This document shows, one piece after another, positions 1 through 8,450 of a stretch of 51,567 bases of DNA. Below the pieces are notes generated by a model. It saw only the letters and a program-made list of their open reading frames with translations, was not told where the DNA came from and did no database searches. A program made the position numbers and the translations under genes. The stretch's first letter is position 1, and each line of letters opens with the position of its first letter. Source of the DNA: Candidatus Gastranaerophilales bacterium (GTDB lineage: Bacteria > Cyanobacteriota > Vampirovibrionia > Gastranaerophilales > Gastranaerophilaceae); contig CANPZN010000004.1 of NCBI GenBank assembly GCA_947588785.1, forward strand, positions 1 through 51,567. Direction: 5' to 3'.

Positions 1-481
1 CTCTTAATTTTCCTGAACTTCCGCCATCATCGCCTACTGTAACTATTGCGGTAATATTATTGGTAATTTTTTTTATTCCCTTTAACATCGTAGATAGCCC
101 TGTTCCACCGCCGATAGCAACTATTTTAGGCCCTCTGTTTAATTTTCGGCGTCTATATAAATCTTCAAGTAATGCATGTCTATTTCTTTCATTATTTGCA
201 TCAAGTATTGAATAATTAGTATTAAGCCAGCCGATTATGAACAGTAAAGCCCCTGCAGCTATTAATATCCAGCCGAATAAATTGGGTGGAAGGGTTTGAG
301 ATACTTTTTGAATAATATTGTACAAACTTATTAAAGGTCTTAACCCTGAAATAATACATAATCCTATAGTCGCCATTACCGCACCGACAATGATTAAAAG
401 AAACCATCTTTTAATCTCCAGTCCCGGAAGCAGCCAACCTGCATCTTTTGGTATTTTAAGAAAAAGTTTGTTTAATTTCAC
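1..481 (-). CDS. YvcK/CofD-like protein with N-terminal membrane anchor (3' end outside window)
   Basis: Partial gene; about 160 N-terminal residues are visible and it continues past base 1. The start is a GTG at 481, preceded by an AAAGGAGAA ribosome-binding site, 13 bases after the pxpA stop. Two hydrophobic segments (about residues 22-45 and 65-85) precede the cytosolic domain, which opens with KIVAIGGGTGLSTMLKGIK and TVGDDGGSSGKLR. These are the nucleotide-sugar/phosphate-binding loops of the YvcK (gluconeogenesis factor) family. Known YvcK proteins bind UDP-sugars and affect cell-wall growth and carbon use. The N-terminal membrane hairpin is absent from the short Bacillus form. Family call is firm; the role here is inferred. 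Confidence 0.85.
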   Translation of the reverse strand, partial: MKLNKLFLKIPKDAGWLLPGLEIKRWFLLIIVGAVMATIGLCIISGLRPLISLYNIIQKVSQTLPPNLFGWILIAAGALLFIIGWLNTNYSILDANNERNRHALLEDLYRRRKLNRGPKIVAIGGGTGLSTMLKGIKKITNNITAIVTVGDDGGSSGKLR

Positions 482-494
482 TGACTTTTCTCCT

Positions 495-1265
495 TTAAAC
501 CCATCCGGAAAGTTCTGCCTTATTGTAATTGAATGGAGTAGGTTTTATAATATCATTTGCTTCTTTGAGTAATTTGTTTATATTAGGATTCTTTGTATTA
601 AAATGTATTGTATCTGTTTTTACGGGCATAAAAATTCCATTCCCTAACTTTATTTGAGATGAAAATAATACAGTTCTTATTCTGTTTAATGCATCTTCAT
701 CACTTATAATTTTGGGTGAATTCCAATCTATATTGAACTCAGGTGTATAAACTTTGTCGATAAATAATTCACGACTGATAATAATATTAGATTCAGATGC
801 AACATCTCCTAAAATTTCATTGTCCAAACCTACATATATTAACCATTTGTCAAATTTTTGAATAGCTCTTGCTATGGCTAATGAAAAATTAAAGTTTTCA
901 CTTGCAAGTTTATACATAGCACCGTGCGGACGAACGTGGTCTATTGTTAATCCGTATGATTTTGCAAATGATGCAAGTGCCCCTATTTGATATAGAACTA
1001 TTGCTTCAATTTCGTCATTTGATAGCTCCATTGGACGATACCCAAGTCCTGATATGTCGTTAAATCCGATATGTGCACCTATTGTGATATTCTTATCTTT
1101 ACATTTTAATAAAAACTCTCTTATTAATAACGGATCACCGGCATGAAATCCGCAGGATATATTTACAGAACTTACATAGTCAAGGAGTTCTGATTCTTTT
1201 TCATTTTTAAAAAGCCCGAATCCTTGTGCGGCATCTATATTAAAATCTATATATTTACTTGGCAT
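495..1265 (-). CDS. pxpA: 5-oxoprolinase subunit A (LamB/YcsF family)
   Basis: 256 residues, a normal length for LamB/YcsF proteins. The family signatures are all visible: DFNID at residues 7-11 (usual DLNCD), NISCGFHAGDP at 35-45, GAHIGF (usual GAHPGF) around 83, YQIGAL, and RPHGAMY around 132. PxpA works with PxpB and PxpC in ATP-dependent opening of 5-oxoproline (pyroglutamate) to glutamate in the cytoplasm. No pxpB or pxpC is visible in this window, so the partners must be elsewhere or the protein acts differently. It precedes the YvcK-like gene by 13 bases, so the two are probably co-transcribed. The ATG at 1265 has AGGGGAG seven bases upstream. Confidence 0.85.
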   Translation of the reverse strand: MPSKYIDFNIDAAQGFGLFKNEKESELLDYVSSVNISCGFHAGDPLLIREFLLKCKDKNITIGAHIGFNDISGLGYRPMELSNDEIEAIVLYQIGALASFAKSYGLTIDHVRPHGAMYKLASENFNFSLAIARAIQKFDKWLIYVGLDNEILGDVASESNIIISRELFIDKVYTPEFNIDWNSPKIISDEDALNRIRTVLFSSQIKLGNGIFMPVKTDTIHFNTKNPNINKLLKEANDIIKPTPFNYNKAELSGWV

Positions 1266-1528
1266 AAAACTCCCCTTTATAAATCTGTTTTTTATATTAA
1301 TTTATACTGGTGTTGTATTTGTCTGAATTTGTAAAAATATTTTTTCAGATAAACTATACTCCTATATTATATATCAATATTGAATATAGTCTAGTTGATT
1401 AAGATATGAAAACTTTGACTTCTTCAAAATTTACATTAATTATTAATAAATATCATTCAATCAGATGTATTTTAAGAATATTAGATGTAGCATAATAAAA
1501 ATGTAAAATTTTAATTTTTTGAAATAGT
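1266..1528. other. Divergent intergenic region between pxpA and fliJ
   Basis: 263 AT-rich bases between two divergent genes, so it should hold promoters for both. I see no tRNA, clear terminator or strong sigma-70 pair that I would defend. A TATATTATATATCA stretch near 1360-1373 is a plausible AT-rich promoter element but is not distinctive in this base composition. Confidence 0.4.
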
Positions 1529-1987
1529 ATGCCATTTAGATACAGACTGCAGAAAGTATTAGATTTTAGAATAAGAAAGAAAGAAGAACAACTTCAGGAA
1601 GTAATAAAAGCAAAAAATGAAGTAGATAAAATTCAAGCTATAATTGATGAAAATAATAGTGAAATTGCCGGAGTTATTAAAATAATGAGAACTGCTCAAG
1701 ATTTCAGATTAATGGATTCTTATGATAAATATCTTAAACATCTTTATGAAAAGGCTGATGAATTGGAAAAGCAAAAACAAGAAGCTGTAAAATTATGGGA
1801 AATTGAAAAAGAAAAACTTGTAAAATGCGAAAAAGAAGTTAAAGTAATGGAAAAACATAAAGAAAAATCAAGAGAAATCTATTTGGAAGAAGAACGTGCA
1901 ATTGAAAATAAGCAGTTATCTGAAGTCGCAGTACAGAAATATTTTGAAAGAACACGTGCAAAAAAAGAAGAAGAAGGCGAAGATTAA
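1529..1987 (+). CDS. fliJ: Flagellar export protein FliJ
   Basis: 152 residues, the usual size of FliJ. The N-terminus MPFRYRLQKVLDFRIRKKEE matches the conserved FliJ opening (F-x-YRLQKVLD-x-R). The rest is almost entirely a highly charged Lys/Glu-rich coiled coil, as expected for this soluble chaperone-escort/ATPase-stalk component of the flagellar type III export machine, which sits at the inner face of the export gate with FliI and FliH. It heads a three-gene flagellar run (FliK-like at +11 bases, hook/rod protein next). No strong Shine-Dalgarno is visible before the ATG. Confidence 0.85.
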   Translation: MPFRYRLQKVLDFRIRKKEEQLQEVIKAKNEVDKIQAIIDENNSEIAGVIKIMRTAQDFRLMDSYDKYLKHLYEKADELEKQKQEAVKLWEIEKEKLVKCEKEVKVMEKHKEKSREIYLEEERAIENKQLSEVAVQKYFERTRAKKEEEGED

Positions 1988-1997
1988 AGAGGTGTAA

Positions 1998-2612
1998 ATG
2001 AAAATAAATTCCCAATTAAGTCATGAAATAGATAACAAAGATGATGTTGTACTTCGACCTGAAGATATTCAAGTAAATTCAAATATAAATATGCCATTTT
2101 CCGGTATTTTACAGGGACAAGTAAATTTAAATGACCAAAATCAAGAAGAATCTGATATATTAGCAGATTTTAATTATGATTCTTTATTAATGGATATTAA
2201 AGATGCGGAATTTTTTATAAATTTAGCTCAAGATGGTCAATTTTCGCTTTCAACTGCCGAAAATGAAAATTTTGGTCAGTTGATTCAATTAAAAATTGCC
2301 CAGACGGAAGTTACTCAAAAATCTGCTGTTGTTACAAATAAGTTAGTTGAATTAATAGAGAAAGCTCATAGTACCCAAAAACCTGTTCGTATTTCATTTG
2401 ATAATGATGTATCCGTGATTTTAAAAATAGATAAAAATGGGAAAATAACGGCAGAGTTTATTCCGGGCAGTATGGAAGTAGAAAATTATTTAAGAAATAA
2501 TATTGCTTTATTAAAACAAAAATTTGATAATCAAAATTTGCCATATAATGATCTGTTTTATAGACAAAATAGCAGGCAAGACAGAAGAAAAAATAAAAAT
2601 AGAGGAGAGTAA
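1998..2612 (+). CDS. FliK-like flagellar hook-length control protein
   Basis: 204 residues. The N-terminal half is acidic and polar and lacks a recognisable fold. The C-terminal part (about residues 130-195) has the FliK C-terminal domain pattern: VRISFDNDVSVILKIDKNGK, then AEFIPGSMEVENYLRNNIALLK and a QNLP segment. In FliK this domain senses hook length and switches export specificity. The position between fliJ and a hook-family gene supports the call. It is much shorter than classical FliK (about 400 residues), so it could be a minimal or divergent form. AGAGGTG lies just upstream of the ATG; the next gene starts 2 bases after the stop. Confidence 0.6.
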   Translation: MKINSQLSHEIDNKDDVVLRPEDIQVNSNINMPFSGILQGQVNLNDQNQEESDILADFNYDSLLMDIKDAEFFINLAQDGQFSLSTAENENFGQLIQLKIAQTEVTQKSAVVTNKLVELIEKAHSTQKPVRISFDNDVSVILKIDKNGKITAEFIPGSMEVENYLRNNIALLKQKFDNQNLPYNDLFYRQNSRQDRRKNKNRGE

Positions 2613-2614
2613 TA

Positions 2615-3448
2615 ATGCGTGATTCTTTTATTAATGCATTAAATACACAAAAAGTTACACATGATTGGGTTACCAGTATATCTGAAAATCTTGTCAATGT
2701 CTATACACCCGGTTATAGGGAACGTAAATTTACCTTTAAAACATTTTTAAACGGTTCTGTCGGGGATGATACTTTAAGAAATGTAGGACAAGGAAAATCA
2801 TCACCCGGTACATCCGATGAAAATATATATTTAGAAGGTTCCGGTTATTTTGTTTTAAGAAATGATAAAGGAAGAATTGTATATACAAGACTCGGCGAAT
2901 TTAAATTTGATGGTGATGGGGTATATAGAAGTTCTGACGGACAGGCTGTACAAGGTTATATATTGAATGATAAGGGTGAAATAATGAACGGAGCAAAACC
3001 GATTGATGCTGAATCCTTTGTTGATACTGCCTTTGATGGTGGTGCTGCTTCTGTACCGACTACAAACATTAAATTATGGATTGATCCAAGTAATGGAAAA
3101 TATCTTGGCAAATATGAAGAATTTGAATTTAAAGATGATGGTATTTTGTATGGAAAGGCTGATGGCGGAAAAATAAAAACTCCTTTATATAAAGTAGCAA
3201 TAATTAATTTCCATAATCCTCAAAAATTATACCAAGTAGCAGATGGACAATATATAGAAACTGAAGAATCAGGAAAACCTGTAGTAGGCAGAGGTGAAGT
3301 AAGAGGTGGGCTGATTGAACTTTCTAATGTCGATTTCGATGCTAATACCGCATATTATCAGCAAGCTCAAGTACAATTGGAAATGGCTAATCAATTGATA
3401 AAATCTCATAAACAATTATTACAAAATATTGTAGCTATGCTTGAGTGA
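2615..3448 (+). CDS. Flagellar hook / basal-body rod family protein (FlgE/F/G type)
   Basis: 277 residues. The N-terminal rod-type segment carries NLVNVYTPGYRERKFTF (usual N-x-x-N-x-x-TPGY/F). The middle has GSGYFVL, YTRLGEFKFDGDG and AVQGYILN motifs of the D1 domain. The C-terminus has LIELSNVDFDANTAYYQQAQVQLEMANQLIKSHKQLL-like coil, the helical zipper that polymerises rod and hook. The length fits FlgF/FlgG or a short FlgE rather than a full-sized hook protein, so I do not choose among them. It has a strong GAGGAGAG ribosome-binding site overlapping the end of the FliK-like gene. It would be exported through the flagellar apparatus without a cleaved signal. Confidence 0.8.
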   Translation: MRDSFINALNTQKVTHDWVTSISENLVNVYTPGYRERKFTFKTFLNGSVGDDTLRNVGQGKSSPGTSDENIYLEGSGYFVLRNDKGRIVYTRLGEFKFDGDGVYRSSDGQAVQGYILNDKGEIMNGAKPIDAESFVDTAFDGGAASVPTTNIKLWIDPSNGKYLGKYEEFEFKDDGILYGKADGGKIKTPLYKVAIINFHNPQKLYQVADGQYIETEESGKPVVGRGEVRGGLIELSNVDFDANTAYYQQAQVQLEMANQLIKSHKQLLQNIVAMLE

Positions 3449-3479
3449 TTTTTAATATTTCTTAACGCAAAATCTTTTA

Positions 3480-3501
3480 TTTTAAGTTTTTTTACTTAAA
3501 A
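3480..3501 (+). terminator. Weak AT-rich hairpin after the flagellar genes
   Basis: TTTTAAGT (3480-3487) can pair with ACTTAAAA (3494-3501) across a six-T loop. It lies 31 bases after the hook/rod gene stop and just before the next gene. The stem is almost all A-T, so terminator strength is uncertain. Confidence 0.3.
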
Positions 3502-3514
3502 AAGGTTTCATATA

Positions 3515-4447
3515 ATGTTTGTTCACTATCAAGCCATATTAAACTTGAATAAATATTTGCATAGAAATTCTTGTAATCTGTCATTTGCTAATAATCAAAA
3601 AGGTAAAATGCAATCGGATATTGAAACAAAAAGTGTATTAAATCCGGTGTCGCACTTTTGTGCCGATTCATCGTTGCCGTTTAATTGTTCACCTTTTGAA
3701 ATCGTCACTCCAAAATTTCGTTCATGTTACTTATCTCAAAATATTCTCGGACGTTCTTTATTTGAATATAACTCACCAAATAATATTGTTAAGAATGAAA
3801 AAAAATCAGATTATTTAAAATCTTTGCCAGAAATTAATTCAAAACAAATAAAAGCAAATTTTTTACCATCTTTTGGACGTTATAAAAATGTTGGAACATC
3901 ATATATTAAAGACAGAAAAACAGGTAGTGAGATAAAAGCTGTTGTAAAAAAAGATAAAATAGGATCTTATATTTCTTTTAAATTATTTGTTGGAAAAAAA
4001 GAAGTTGGGTTTTTAGATATGGATTCGGCTTCTGTTGTTCCTGAAGTTGATTTTATAGTAACAGAACAAACAAATGCTTTCCCTAAAGTTCTTCATTTAA
4101 GAACTTTAGAAGGTGAAAAATATAGAGGTATAGGAACAGAATTAATAAAAATCGCAATTCAGGAAAGTTATAATTGCGGAAAAAAAGGAAATTTATGGCT
4201 TGAGGCTAAAGAAGGTTATGCAGAAGGATTATCAGATTATCGAAGCGGAGAAAACCCTATTCCGTTTTATTATAAATGTGGATTCTATTCCCCTATAGAA
4301 AAGGTTGATAAACAAATAAGAGAAAAATTATCTGATAAGGATTTTAGAAATCTACCAGAATATGAACTTTTAATACTGGATTCAAATGCAAGAGATAATT
4401 GGTTGAATGAATTAAGTGAAAATCCAATTTTACAATCAAAATTTTAG
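3515..4447 (+). CDS. GNAT-like acetyltransferase domain protein with a long N-terminal extension
   Basis: 310 residues. The second half resembles a GNAT fold: LHLRTLEGEKYRGIGTELI is the acetyl-CoA pyrophosphate-loop pattern (R-G-x-G-x-E/A), followed by NLWLEAKEG and NPIPFYYKCGFYSP, the typical FY-x-K-x-GF end strand. The first about 120 residues are polar, Ser/Asn-rich and of low complexity, with no signal peptide or membrane segment. The substrate cannot be told. The 3' end overlaps the convergent LUD gene by 4 bases. Part of a putative dispersed repeat (3636-3678) lies inside the N-terminal extension, suggesting that region tolerates insertions. Confidence 0.6.
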   Translation: MFVHYQAILNLNKYLHRNSCNLSFANNQKGKMQSDIETKSVLNPVSHFCADSSLPFNCSPFEIVTPKFRSCYLSQNILGRSLFEYNSPNNIVKNEKKSDYLKSLPEINSKQIKANFLPSFGRYKNVGTSYIKDRKTGSEIKAVVKKDKIGSYISFKLFVGKKEVGFLDMDSASVVPEVDFIVTEQTNAFPKVLHLRTLEGEKYRGIGTELIKIAIQESYNCGKKGNLWLEAKEGYAEGLSDYRSGENPIPFYYKCGFYSPIEKVDKQIREKLSDKDFRNLPEYELLILDSNARDNWLNELSENPILQSKF

Positions 4448-5100
4448 AAACCTAAATCTTCATTAACTAAAATAACTTTAATTCTTTTTTCAGGGAAACA
4501 AAGACGTGTAATTACTATGTTTGAGCAAATAGAATCTTTTGAAAAACAGTCACTGCAATAGCCTGTCGAAAAGCAAGGAGTTTCTTTTATGTTATTGCCT
4601 GCAACTCTTTGAATATTTATCGGAGCAGCATATTGTCTGGCTCTTTTTATAGCATCATCAAACGTAGATACAATTTTGTTTATACCTGCTACAATAATGA
4701 CATTTTTTGGCCCATATAACAAAGCAGCAACTCTATTCCCGACACAATCAATATTTACGAGTTCTCCTGTTTTGCTGATCGCATTTGTCCCCATTATATA
4801 TGTATCACACAATAAAGATTGTTTATAAATTTCAGCCTTTTCTTCAGCAGTTACTGCTAGATCTCTATTTATGACATTATAACCATTATTTATAATATGA
4901 TTAAGAAGACCTATTTCTATTATTGACATTGAACCGCCCCAAGCAATTTTGTCTTCCTTTGAAATTAGACTTAATGCAATAGAAAGAGCATCTTCTTTTG
5001 TTTGAGCATAATAAGATTCAAAATGTCTTTTATTAAATGCAGAAATAACCTGATTCGCAAGTTTTTGTCTTTGTATTTTTATATAATTATTTGATCCCAT
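4444..5100 (-). CDS. LUD-domain protein (LutC/YkgG-like, DUF162)
   Basis: 218 residues, a complete LUD domain. Visible signatures are AWGGSMSIIEIGL near residue 54, DTYIMGTNAISKTGELVNID near 100-120, GNRVAALLYGPKNVIIVAGINKIV near 122-145 and a cysteine cluster TPCFSTGYCSDCFSKDSIC near 175-190. LUD proteins include LutC of the lactate-utilisation operon, but stand-alone members with the C-terminal cysteines are common and poorly defined. No lutA/lutB neighbours are present, so lactate oxidation is not supported by context. The cysteines suggest metal or Fe-S binding (inference). It is convergent with the GNAT-like gene. Confidence 0.75.
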   Translation of the reverse strand: MGSNNYIKIQRQKLANQVISAFNKRHFESYYAQTKEDALSIALSLISKEDKIAWGGSMSIIEIGLLNHIINNGYNVINRDLAVTAEEKAEIYKQSLLCDTYIMGTNAISKTGELVNIDCVGNRVAALLYGPKNVIIVAGINKIVSTFDDAIKRARQYAAPINIQRVAGNNIKETPCFSTGYCSDCFSKDSICSNIVITRLCFPEKRIKVILVNEDLGF

Positions 5101-5207
5101 TTAAATACCTTTCAAAATTATATTCTATTAATTTATTGAAAAAATTACAATAAGAATGAAAAAAATTTAATATTTTTCATTAATTTATTATGAATTTTCT
5201 CGTACAA

Positions 5208-6899
5208 TTATTTGTTTTTGTTTTTATAATAACTTTCTAAAAAACCAACAGAACAAGCTTTATAAATATGTTCATCAAAATTATCAGTATTTAAATTAAA
5301 TCGATTACTGTCATAAAATTGTAATAAATAATCTTTTTGATCCTTAATAACTTCTTTATCTGAAGTTGTGAAACCTTGTTTGATGTTATTCTTATAAATA
5401 AAATCTATTTTATATTTCTTTAATATTTCACGAAGTATAGCTTTGTATCCTATTCTATTTACTTTATATTCCAGTGGTAAATTTAGAGCAAATTCAACAA
5501 TTCTATAATCTAAAAAAGGATTCCTTAATTCAATTGAGTTGGCATTAAGTATTCTGTCCCAATATCTTAAAACTTTTGGAAGGTTATAATATAATATTAA
5601 ATTTAGCAAATATTTTAAATATAAATTTTTATCAATTTTATTAGGATGAAGCAGATAATTTTTAATTTGATTTTTTTCATCAACACATAGTGGTCTTTTT
5701 ATATTCTTTTTATAAAGATTAAGAATATGTAGAGCCAGTAACCACCTTTTTTCTCTTATTGCATGTCCTATTGCAAGCATGAAACCTTTATAATATCCAA
5801 AAATTTCATCGGAACCATGTCCTTCTATAACCATCTGATAACCCATTTCATGAATTTTTTTGTAAACACTATAATAACCGGCATCTGATATACAACATGG
5901 GGCATTTAAAGCAAGAAGTACTTGTTTATAATCTTCTTTAAAACTATCTTTTGAATATCTAATTTTAACTATATCATCTTTATATTTTTCAGCTAATTTT
6001 TTTACTCTGCTATATTCGTCTATATTTTTGTCTTCATTTGAATATGTAAAAGCTTTAATATTATAACCGAGTTTTTCTTTTATCAATGTGTATATTATGG
6101 AAGTATCTATTCCTCCTGATAAAGTCATAGCAATTGGAATTTTTGAATCACATCTTAATCTTATTGAATCAGTTAAAAGATTTTCAAAATAGTCAATTAT
6201 TTCTTTTTTATTTTTGTAATTTAGATTTAAACTTTTTACATTGAAATCATTGAATGTATAATATTGTTTTGTTTTTATTTTATTGTCTTGTGTTATTTCA
6301 ATATATTCTCCGGCATGAACTATTTTTATATTTTTATTGAGTATTTTTTTCTCAAAATCTAAACTATTATAAACTAATAATGTATTAACAAATGATTGAT
6401 TAAATTCAAACGGAAAATGTAAAGCCTTTGTTAAAATAGATTCTGATGATGAAAAAGCATAGGAATCACCATTATTATAATAAAATAATTGCTTAACTCC
6501 GAATCTATCATTAACTAAAAAAATTGAACCTGTTTTCTTTTCATAATAAGCAAAAGAAAAAATACCATTTATCTTATTAAGAATCTCTAAACCATATATT
6601 TTAAGCAGATGTAATAATACTTCTTCGTCAGAATTATAAAACAATTGAACATCTGTAAGATATTCTTTTTGCAATTCTTTATAATTGTATATTTGTCCGT
6701 TAAAAGCTATTATATTTCCATCTAAGACCATTGGATCAAAATCATTATTAGATGAATAATTTTTTGCAAGTCTTGCTTGACAAAAAGTGATATTATCTTC
6801 AGATTGAATAAGAAAATTATTTAATTGATTATTAAGTAGTTCTGATTTAACTTCACTAATATTTAAATTAATATTTTTATATCCAAATATTCCGCCCAT
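5208..6899 (-). CDS. Asparagine-synthetase homologue lacking the glutaminase cysteine (putative RiPP amide-forming enzyme)
   Basis: 563 residues with the two-domain layout of AsnB. The N-terminal Ntn domain starts MGGIFGY, where active glutaminases have MCGI: the catalytic Cys2 is Gly. The glutamine-binding NGE is also NGQ (67-69). The C-terminal ATP domain looks intact: SGGIDTS at 261-267 (PP loop), EGHGSDEIFG at 359-368, SIELRNPFLD at 455-464 and Lys486 in IGYKAILRE. So it should adenylate a carboxylate but cannot release ammonia from glutamine. Known relatives of this kind (lasso-peptide cyclase McjC, beta-lactam synthetase) use an internal amine instead. Its ATG overlaps the radical SAM stop (TAATG), so it belongs to the peptide cassette. 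Predicted reaction: lactam or amide formation on the 55-residue peptide (inference). Confidence 0.85.
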   Translation of the reverse strand: MGGIFGYKNINLNISEVKSELLNNQLNNFLIQSEDNITFCQARLAKNYSSNNDFDPMVLDGNIIAFNGQIYNYKELQKEYLTDVQLFYNSDEEVLLHLLKIYGLEILNKINGIFSFAYYEKKTGSIFLVNDRFGVKQLFYYNNGDSYAFSSSESILTKALHFPFEFNQSFVNTLLVYNSLDFEKKILNKNIKIVHAGEYIEITQDNKIKTKQYYTFNDFNVKSLNLNYKNKKEIIDYFENLLTDSIRLRCDSKIPIAMTLSGGIDTSIIYTLIKEKLGYNIKAFTYSNEDKNIDEYSRVKKLAEKYKDDIVKIRYSKDSFKEDYKQVLLALNAPCCISDAGYYSVYKKIHEMGYQMVIEGHGSDEIFGYYKGFMLAIGHAIREKRWLLALHILNLYKKNIKRPLCVDEKNQIKNYLLHPNKIDKNLYLKYLLNLILYYNLPKVLRYWDRILNANSIELRNPFLDYRIVEFALNLPLEYKVNRIGYKAILREILKKYKIDFIYKNNIKQGFTTSDKEVIKDQKDYLLQFYDSNRFNLNTDNFDEHIYKACSVGFLESYYKNKNK

Positions 6900-8230
6900 T
6901 AATCGTTCTCCAATGCCTTTTTGTATGCTTTAGCATCTTCACAACACATTTTAGATTTTTTTAGAAATCCGTTTTTCTGTTCAAACATTGAAAAAGTTGG
7001 GCAGTATTTGCAATAACTGCAATAATCATATTTAAAACATTCTTTTAAATTACTTTTTATAAATTTTTTTCTAAAATCAGGTAGTACTTCATTCCAAATT
7101 TGATTAAGTGAATTTTCATTAAAATTTCCAAGAATGTAATTAAAATCTATACAAGGCGTGATATTAAGATTTGGCATTACATTTAGAATTGTATTCCCGG
7201 CCGGACATACAATATCATTAGATTTATAAGTCTTTTCTATTCTGATATGTGGTAATTGTTCATATAATTTTTCTAATTTTTTAGGAGTTAATCTAATTTG
7301 AGAATTGTTATTATTTATATTTTTTATAAAACGATTTGAACTTAAAAAATAAGAAGCACCTATAGATTGTGCGTAATTTTTAACATCTTCATTTTTGTCA
7401 TAATTAATTTTCAATAGTATGTTATTAATAGTCACATTGATGTTATTTTCTCTGAGTTTATTTATAACATGTATGGTTTTTAAATGAGAATTTTTAATAC
7501 CGGTAATATAATCATGGATTTTCGGATCCATACTGTAAAGACTTATTTTTACTTCATGAGGATATAAATTTATTATATGATTTAATAAGTTACTATCGTC
7601 ATAGAATATTTGCCCATTGGTAAGAATTCTCAAAGAAATATATCTATTTCTTATATATTTTGCAATATTAAAAAAATCTTGGTTAACGCTACATTCTCCC
7701 CCGGAAAGAGTAATGGTATTTACACCTAAATTAGCGGTTTCATCAATAATTTTTTTTGCATTGTTAAAAGATATATAAAAATTTTGCATATTTTTGGGAT
7801 TATAGCAATGTTTACAATTTAAGTTACAATTATACGTTAACTGCATATATAAATGCTCAAGCTTATTAAAAGATATTATACTTTTAGATTTATAATTATT
7901 ATAAACCCCAAAATTTGGAGAATTTTCTAAGATATGTTGAGTGAGAAAGTTAACATTATTAATTTTTTTTATATTTTTAATTTTAATAATATTAAAATAT
8001 GCTAATTCATTTAAAAAATCTGAAATATTACATTGAATTTTATTGATATTAGCATAATTTAATAACTGCTTGTAGTTTTGAGTTTTAACTATGATATTCC
8101 AAAGATTAGATAATTCACCTTTTAAAATGTAATGAATATGCTTAGATTCATCAATGATATAACTTATAGATTTATTTAAATTTTCATTGTATGTCCTTGT
8201 TGATAAATAATTTGGTAATGTTATCATCAT
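6899..8230 (-). CDS. Radical SAM/SPASM peptide maturase with N-terminal RRE-like domain
   Basis: 443 residues. Residues 1-90 look like a PqqD/RRE winged-helix peptide-binding domain (hydrophobic pattern SISYIIDESKHIHYILKG then FLNELAYFNIIKI). The radical SAM core has CNLNCKHC (Cys135, 139, 142) for the SAM-binding 4Fe-4S cluster and SGGE at 176-179. The C-terminal SPASM-type region has Cys342, Cys360, Cys398, 404, 407, 410 and Cys429/430, enough for auxiliary Fe-S clusters. Such enzymes install thioether, C-C or other crosslinks in ribosomal peptides (family knowledge). It starts 52 bases after the Cys/Gly-rich peptide gene and overlaps the asparagine-synthetase homologue by one base. The ATG doublet at 8230 leaves the exact start open by one codon. 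Very AT-rich coding sequence. Confidence 0.88.
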   Translation of the reverse strand: MMITLPNYLSTRTYNENLNKSISYIIDESKHIHYILKGELSNLWNIIVKTQNYKQLLNYANINKIQCNISDFLNELAYFNIIKIKNIKKINNVNFLTQHILENSPNFGVYNNYKSKSIISFNKLEHLYMQLTYNCNLNCKHCYNPKNMQNFYISFNNAKKIIDETANLGVNTITLSGGECSVNQDFFNIAKYIRNRYISLRILTNGQIFYDDSNLLNHIINLYPHEVKISLYSMDPKIHDYITGIKNSHLKTIHVINKLRENNINVTINNILLKINYDKNEDVKNYAQSIGASYFLSSNRFIKNINNNNSQIRLTPKKLEKLYEQLPHIRIEKTYKSNDIVCPAGNTILNVMPNLNITPCIDFNYILGNFNENSLNQIWNEVLPDFRKKFIKSNLKECFKYDYCSYCKYCPTFSMFEQKNGFLKKSKMCCEDAKAYKKALEND

Positions 8231-8282
8231 AGTCTATATTTTCTATTTATTTTAATAATAAATCGTTTAAGAATTAAATCTA

Positions 8283-8450
8283 TTATTTTGGACCGGAACA
8301 ACCTCCACCACTTTTTCCATTGTCGCAACAAGATTCATAGGCTATTACAGAATCATTATCAAATTCTATAATATCTCCAAATAGTTCTTGTAGTAATTCA
8401 TTTGAAATTCCATCCATTGTATTATCTAAGTTATTTTCATTATTTTCCAT
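8283..8450 (-). CDS. Cys/Gly-rich RiPP precursor peptide (55 aa)
   Basis: A 55-codon gene whose ATG shares one base with the ATP-grasp stop (TAATG at 8448-8452 read on the minus strand). The leader (1-39) is acidic and Asn-rich with an amphipathic LLQELFGDIIEF segment at 19-30, typical of a recognition helix for an RRE domain. The C-terminal core is SCCDNGKSGGGCSGPK (40-55), with Cys41, Cys42, Cys51, Asp43 and Lys46 as possible crosslink sites. There is no signal peptide and no GG cleavage site before the core. It is flanked by a modification enzyme on each side, the defining layout of a RiPP locus. I do not recognise the core from any described family. Coding status is inferred from coupling, composition and context. 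Confidence 0.85.
   Translation of the reverse strand: MENNENNLDNTMDGISNELLQELFGDIIEFDNDSVIAYESCCDNGKSGGGCSGPK

Noticed and set aside
222-572. Two ORFs of 61 and 84 residues near the left edge
   Set aside because: They are other-frame shadows of the YvcK-like gene, whose true frame (1-481, GTG start) carries recognisable motifs.
5101-5207. Second precursor peptide gene downstream of the AsnB-like gene
   Set aside because: All frames are short and Asn/Ile/Phe-rich without Cys; nothing resembling the 55-residue peptide.
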